From positions 31,253 to 95,252 of the forward strand of contig JAGOUV010000004.1 in the NCBI GenBank assembly GCA_018061065.1: a DNA stretch of 64,000 bases. Direction: 5' to 3'. Of this stretch, positions 60,293 through 64,000 are shown in pieces. Both the position numbers and the translations under genes were made by a program. The notes under the pieces are model-generated. The model searched no databases, was not told the DNA's origin, and was given only the letters and a program-made list of their open reading frames with translations. Source of the DNA: Candidatus Altimarinota bacterium. Its GTDB lineage: Bacteria > Patescibacteriota > Gracilibacteria > UBA1369 > UM-FILTER-53-11. Positions within the stretch are counted from its first letter, which is position 1. Each line of letters opens with the position of its first letter.

Positions 60293-61492
60293 CTACTCAA
60301 GGATTTTTGCTACGACACCAGCACCAACAGTTCGTCCACCCTCACGGATAGCGAAGCGAAGACCCTGATCCATAGCAACTGGCACACCGAGAGTGACAAT
60401 CATGTTGATCTTATCACCTGGCATAACCATTTCAGTATTTGCAGGAAGCTCAACTGAACCAGTTACATCTGTAGTACGTACGTAGAACTGTGGCTTATAA
60501 CCCTTGAAGAATGGAGTGTGGCGACCACCTTCCTCCTTTGTAAGGATATATACTTCAGCCTCGAACTTAGTATGTGGCTTGATTGAACCTGGCTTAGCAA
60601 GAACCTGACCACGCTGTATGTCTTCTTTTTCAATACCACGGAGGAGAAGACCAACGTTGTCACCAGCTTGACCCTGATCAAGAAGTTTCTTGAACATTTC
60701 AACACCAGTACAAACAGTTTTGCGAGTCTCTGTGATACCAATGATCTCAATTTCTTCGTTGATCTTGATGATACCCTGCTCGATTCTTCCTGTTGATACC
60801 GTTCCACGTCCCTTGATTGAGAAGACGTCTTCAACTGGCATCAAGAATGGCTTGTCGAGAGGACGCTCTGGCATTGGGATGTATGAATCGATAGCCTCGA
60901 GGAGCTCAAGAATTGGCTTAGAAGCTTCTGGATCACCTGGGTTTTCCATAGCCTTAAGAGCTGAACCCTTGATGATTGGAGTAGTGTCTCCTGGGAAACC
61001 ATACTTGTTCAAAAGATCACGGATTTCCATTTCAGTAAGCTGAGCGATATCTGGATCGGCCATATCCATCTTGTTCATGAACACGACGATATATGGAACG
61101 TTAACCTGTTTAGCAAGAAGGATATGCTCACGAGTCTGTGGCATAGGGCCATCCGCAGCAGATACTACCAAGATTGCACCATCCATCTGAGCTGCACCAG
61201 TGATCATGTTCTTCACATAGTCAGCATGTCCAGGACAGTCAACGTGTGCGTAGTGGCGGTTTGGAGTCTCGTATTCCTGGTGAGATGTTGCGATCGTGAT
61301 ACCACGAGCCTTTTCTTCAGGAGCATTATCAATCTGGTCGTAACGAACTGCCTTGTTAGATGCACTTGGCCATTTCGTTGAACAAACCATAGTAATAGCA
61401 GCAGTGAGCGTAGTCTTGCCATGATCAACGTGACCGATGGTACCTACGTTCAAGTGTGGCTTTGTTCTATCAAATTTTTGCTGATCGGCCAT
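60293..61492 (-). CDS. tuf: Elongation factor Tu
   Basis: Delivers aminoacyl-tRNA to the ribosome; 399 residues. GTP-binding motifs are GHVDHGKT (~19-26), [12 protein letters not shown] and the G5 GSALKA. Domain 2-3 landmarks [15 protein letters not shown] and the C-terminal [15 protein letters not shown] are present. The 85-base spacer from fusA has a CCCTT/AAGGG hairpin and a possible TTGCAA-N18-TAAACT promoter, so tuf may also be transcribed independently. Confidence 0.98.
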   Translation of the reverse strand: MADQQKFDRTKPHLNVGTIGHVDHGKTTLTAAITMVCSTKWPSASNKAVRYDQIDNAPEEKARGITIATSHQEYETPNRHYAHVDCPGHADYVKNMITGAAQMDGAILVVSAADGPMPQTREHILLAKQVNVPYIVVFMNKMDMADPDIAQLTEMEIRDLLNKYGFPGDTTPIIKGSALKAMENPGDPEASKPILELLEAIDSYIPMPERPLDKPFLMPVEDVFSIKGRGTVSTGRIEQGIIKINEEIEIIGITETRKTVCTGVEMFKKLLDQGQAGDNVGLLLRGIEKEDIQRGQVLAKPGSIKPHTKFEAEVYILTKEEGGRHTPFFKGYKPQFYVRTTDVTGSVELPANTEMVMPGDKINMIVTLGVPVAMDQGLRFAIREGGRTVGAGVVAKILE

Positions 61493-61577
61493 ATGTGTAG
61501 AAAGTTAAAGTTTTTAAAATGTTTTTAATTAATATGCTAGGAGAGTTTACTTGATGCAGAGCCCTTTTTGCAAGGGA

Positions 61578-63683
61578 TTATTTCTTTACGCCACCGGTGC
61601 GTGCCAAAATAATCTTTTCTGCAACATTATTAGGTACCTTTTCATAGTGACCAAACTCCATCGAGTATGATGCACGTCCTTGAGTCATTGAACGCAAATC
61701 AGTAGCGTAGCCGAACATTTCTGAGAGCGGTACGTGTGCCTTGATGAACTTTGCCATACCACGATCTCCCGTCTCATGGATTGAACCACGGCGTGAGCTC
61801 AAGTTACCCATAACGTCACCAAAATACTGATCAGGACTTACTACTTCCACATTCATAACTGGCTCGAGAATTACGGGGCTCGCTGCCTTACATGCTTGCT
61901 GGAAGGCGACTGAACCGGCGATCTTAAATGCCAATTCAGATGAGTCAACATCATGGTAACTTCCATCATAGAGTTCTGCTTGAACGTCGATGACCGGATA
62001 CCCTGCCAAAATACCGCGGGTAAGAGCCTCTTGAATACCTTTCTGAACTGCAGGGATAAACTCACGTGGAATGCGTCCACCCGTAACTGAGTCCACAAAC
62101 TCAAATCCTTTACCTGCCTCAAGTGGCTTAACGCGGAGCAATACGTGACCATACTGACCGTGACCACCTGTCTGCTTAACGTATTTCTCTTCACCTTCTG
62201 CTTCCTTCTGAATAGTTTCTTTGTAGGCTACCTGTGGCTTACCAACATTCGCCTCAACTTTGAATTCACGGCGCATACGATCGACGATAATGTCCAAGTG
62301 AAGCTCACCCATTCCGGCGATAATTGTCTGGCCCGTCTCTTCATCAGTACGAACAATGAACGTAGGATCTTCCTCAGTTAATTTCTGAAGTGCAAATCCC
62401 ATTTTTTCCTGGTCGCCCTTAGTTTTAGGTTCGATGGCGATTGAGATAACAGGAACAGGGAACTCGATCGACTCCAAAATAATTGGATGATCGGGATCAC
62501 AGAGAGTATCTCCCGTAAAAGTCTGCTTAGGTCCAATCAATGCGGCGATTTCTCCCGCAACTACTTCTTTAACTTCTTCACGGTGATTTGCGTGCAAACG
62601 TACGATACGACCGACACGCTCGCGCTGTTCACTTGTCGTATTTAAAACGTATGAACCAGTCTGAAGTTTTCCAGAATAAACACGGAAGAATGCCAACTTA
62701 CCCACGAATGGATCTGTAGCGATCTTAAATGCCAAAGCGGAGAACGGTTCGTTTTCGTCTGAGTGACGAAGCTCGGGCTCACCTGTATTTGGATTGGTTC
62801 CCTTGATTGCGGGAATGTCCAAAGGAGAAGGTAAGTATGAGCAAACGCCATCCAATACCAACTGCACACCAAGGTTCTTCAACGAGCTACCACAGTAGAC
62901 CAAATATAGTTCACCCGTGAGTACGCCCTTGCGTAGCCCCATCATAATTTCAGGAATCGTGAGCTCAACGCCCTCGATGTATTTTTCCATGAGTTTGTCA
63001 TCGTATTCAGCAGCTTTTTCAACGATCAAATGACGATACTCCTCAGCCTGTTTGCGCATGTCTTCAGGGAAGGGGATCTCAACAATTTTTTCACCATTTG
63101 CACCTTCTGCAGTGAAAGCTTTCATCTCGATCAAATCAATCATTCCAGAAAAGCTGGCCTCAAAGCCGATAGGAAGCTGAACTGCAACTGCATTTTTAGA
63201 AAGACGATCGTGAATTGATTTCAAGCTCATGTAAAAATCTGCACCCGTCTTATCCATCTTGTTTACGAATGCGATACGAGGAACGTTATATTTATCAGCC
63301 TGGCGCCATACGGTTTCTGACTGAGGCTCCACACCTTGTGATCCATCAAATACCACTACACCTCCATCCAACACACGCAGTGAGCGTTCTACCTCCACCG
63401 TGAAATCCACGTGTCCGGGAGTATCGATAATGTTGAAACGGAATTTTGTACCTGTATGACCTGTTGTTGGCTCCCAGAAACATGTTGTAGCAGCAGCAGT
63501 AATCGTAATACCACGCTCTTTTTCCTGTTCCATCCAGTCCATCTCAGCTGCACCTTCGTGCACCTCGCCGATCTTGTGCTTACGTCCCGTATAAAAAAGA
63601 ATACGTTCTGTCGTCGTAGTTTTACCGGCATCAATATGCGCGATAACACCGAAGTTGCGGACTAATTTGAGATCATCTGACAT
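61578..63683 (-). CDS. fusA: Elongation factor G
   Basis: Translocase GTPase of 701 residues. [35 protein letters not shown] and NKMDKTGAD are the G motifs; domain IV has [15 protein letters not shown] and [15 protein letters not shown]. The usual str-operon position after rpsG. The spacer upstream carries a 9-base tandem repeat. Confidence 0.98.
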   Translation of the reverse strand: MSDDLKLVRNFGVIAHIDAGKTTTTERILFYTGRKHKIGEVHEGAAEMDWMEQEKERGITITAAATTCFWEPTTGHTGTKFRFNIIDTPGHVDFTVEVERSLRVLDGGVVVFDGSQGVEPQSETVWRQADKYNVPRIAFVNKMDKTGADFYMSLKSIHDRLSKNAVAVQLPIGFEASFSGMIDLIEMKAFTAEGANGEKIVEIPFPEDMRKQAEEYRHLIVEKAAEYDDKLMEKYIEGVELTIPEIMMGLRKGVLTGELYLVYCGSSLKNLGVQLVLDGVCSYLPSPLDIPAIKGTNPNTGEPELRHSDENEPFSALAFKIATDPFVGKLAFFRVYSGKLQTGSYVLNTTSEQRERVGRIVRLHANHREEVKEVVAGEIAALIGPKQTFTGDTLCDPDHPIILESIEFPVPVISIAIEPKTKGDQEKMGFALQKLTEEDPTFIVRTDEETGQTIIAGMGELHLDIIVDRMRREFKVEANVGKPQVAYKETIQKEAEGEEKYVKQTGGHGQYGHVLLRVKPLEAGKGFEFVDSVTGGRIPREFIPAVQKGIQEALTRGILAGYPVIDVQAELYDGSYHDVDSSELAFKIAGSVAFQQACKAASPVILEPVMNVEVVSPDQYFGDVMGNLSSRRGSIHETGDRGMAKFIKAHVPLSEMFGYATDLRSMTQGRASYSMEFGHYEKVPNNVAEKIILARTGGVKK

Positions 63684-63687
63684 AAGA

Positions 63688-63723
63688 TAGAAGCGTTAGA
63701 GGGGGTAGAAGAGTTAGAAACGG
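63688..63723 (-). repeat. TCTA tandem units, 9-base period, before fusA
   Basis: On the plus strand TAGA begins at 63688, 63697, 63706 and 63715, an exact 9-base period of four units (TCTA on the coding strand) filling most of the rpsG-fusA spacer. No Shine-Dalgarno sequence is present. Confidence 0.6.
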
Positions 63724-63737
63724 GAAAAGCCTGTAAT

Positions 63738-64000
63738 TTAATATTTGGCCAAGTGAGCAAAAGCCTTGTTTGCCTGAGCCATCTTGTGAACATCGTCACG
63801 CTTTTTAACAGCGGGACCAGTGCCATTTGAAGCCTCGAGCAAGATTGAAGCGAGCTTAATTGCCATTGGTTTTCCTTTGATCGCACGTGCGCCTTTGATG
63901 ATCCAGCGGAAGGCGAGTGAGAGCTGGCGGTTGACCTTAACCTCGACGGGAATCTGATATACAGCACCACCAATACGTTTAGGTTTAACCTCCATAGTTG
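63738..64000 (-). CDS. rpsG: Ribosomal protein S7 (N-terminal part outside window)
   Basis: The frame continues past the right edge, so the apparent Met at 63995 is internal. Visible residues begin EVKPKRIGGAVYQIPVEVKV, which matches the middle of S7, and run to the C-terminal MAQANKAFAHLAKY. Expected upstream neighbour: rpsL. Confidence 0.95.
   Translation of the reverse strand, partial: TMEVKPKRIGGAVYQIPVEVKVNRQLSLAFRWIIKGARAIKGKPMAIKLASILLEASNGTGPAVKKRDDVHKMAQANKAFAHLAKY

Overview
The window looks like a chromosomal segment from a bacterium of the Candidate Phyla Radiation (Patescibacteria). The main evidence is a long, otherwise conventional ribosomal-protein cluster with no rpmD (L30) between rpsE and rplO, a loss known as a CPR trait. 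SLH-domain surface proteins, an almost complete pyrimidine pathway and the use of TGA as an ordinary stop codon (so not the recoded Gracilibacteria/Absconditabacteria) would fit a Peregrinibacteria-like lineage, but no rRNA is present and this placement is only an inference.

Layout. 1-4009: the 3' end of an RHS-repeat gene followed by six tightly packed small genes on the same strand. Three of these encode paralogous membrane-anchored six-cysteine proteins, so the block looks like a polymorphic-toxin tip with an immunity-gene array. 4025-10155: three large exported proteins (TPR, HAF repeats, and an ASPM/Hydin-type domain plus two jelly-roll-like modules), closed by a terminator. 10221-23399: an alpha/beta-hydrolase-like protein, uvrB, a DnaQ exonuclease fused to a decayed DinG-type helicase, two SLH proteins, a large solenoid protein with a caspase/CHAT-like His-Cys pair, a metallophosphoesterase and carA. 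23468-26936: a heterodimeric ABC exporter with one degenerate ATP site. 26960-37614: pyrB, pyrC, pyrD, pyrK, pyrE and pyrF, interleaved with an M20-type N-carbamoyl-amino-acid hydrolase, an unknown gene, a ParB-like protein and an antisense sigma-region-4 protein. carB is not in the window. 37595-41064: rsmA and a P2A-type calcium ATPase. 41083-41246: a fold-back MITE-like element flanked by CTAA. 41260-57865 (minus strand): trmD and a merged alpha/spc/S10 ribosomal cluster with rpoA, secY, adk, map and infA. 58145-59815: two unrecognised genes that separate rplC from rpsJ. 59896-64000: rpsJ, tuf, fusA and the 3' part of rpsG.

Gene expression. Shine-Dalgarno sequences are essentially not seen. 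Several genes (pyrB, pyrD, pyrF, trmD, the SLH gene at 15722, and probably the gene at 10221) carry a -10 box, usually of extended TGn type, about 7 bases before the start codon, which predicts leaderless mRNAs. Inside the ribosomal cluster the intercistronic spacers are pyrimidine-rich on the coding strand, and some are built from short tandem CTAA or TCTA units with 7-, 8- or 9-base periods.

The best candidates for something new are the RHS tip with its six-cysteine paralogue array, the caspase-like solenoid protein, the DnaQ-pseudo-DinG fusion, the MITE, and the leaderless/UCUA-rich initiation pattern.
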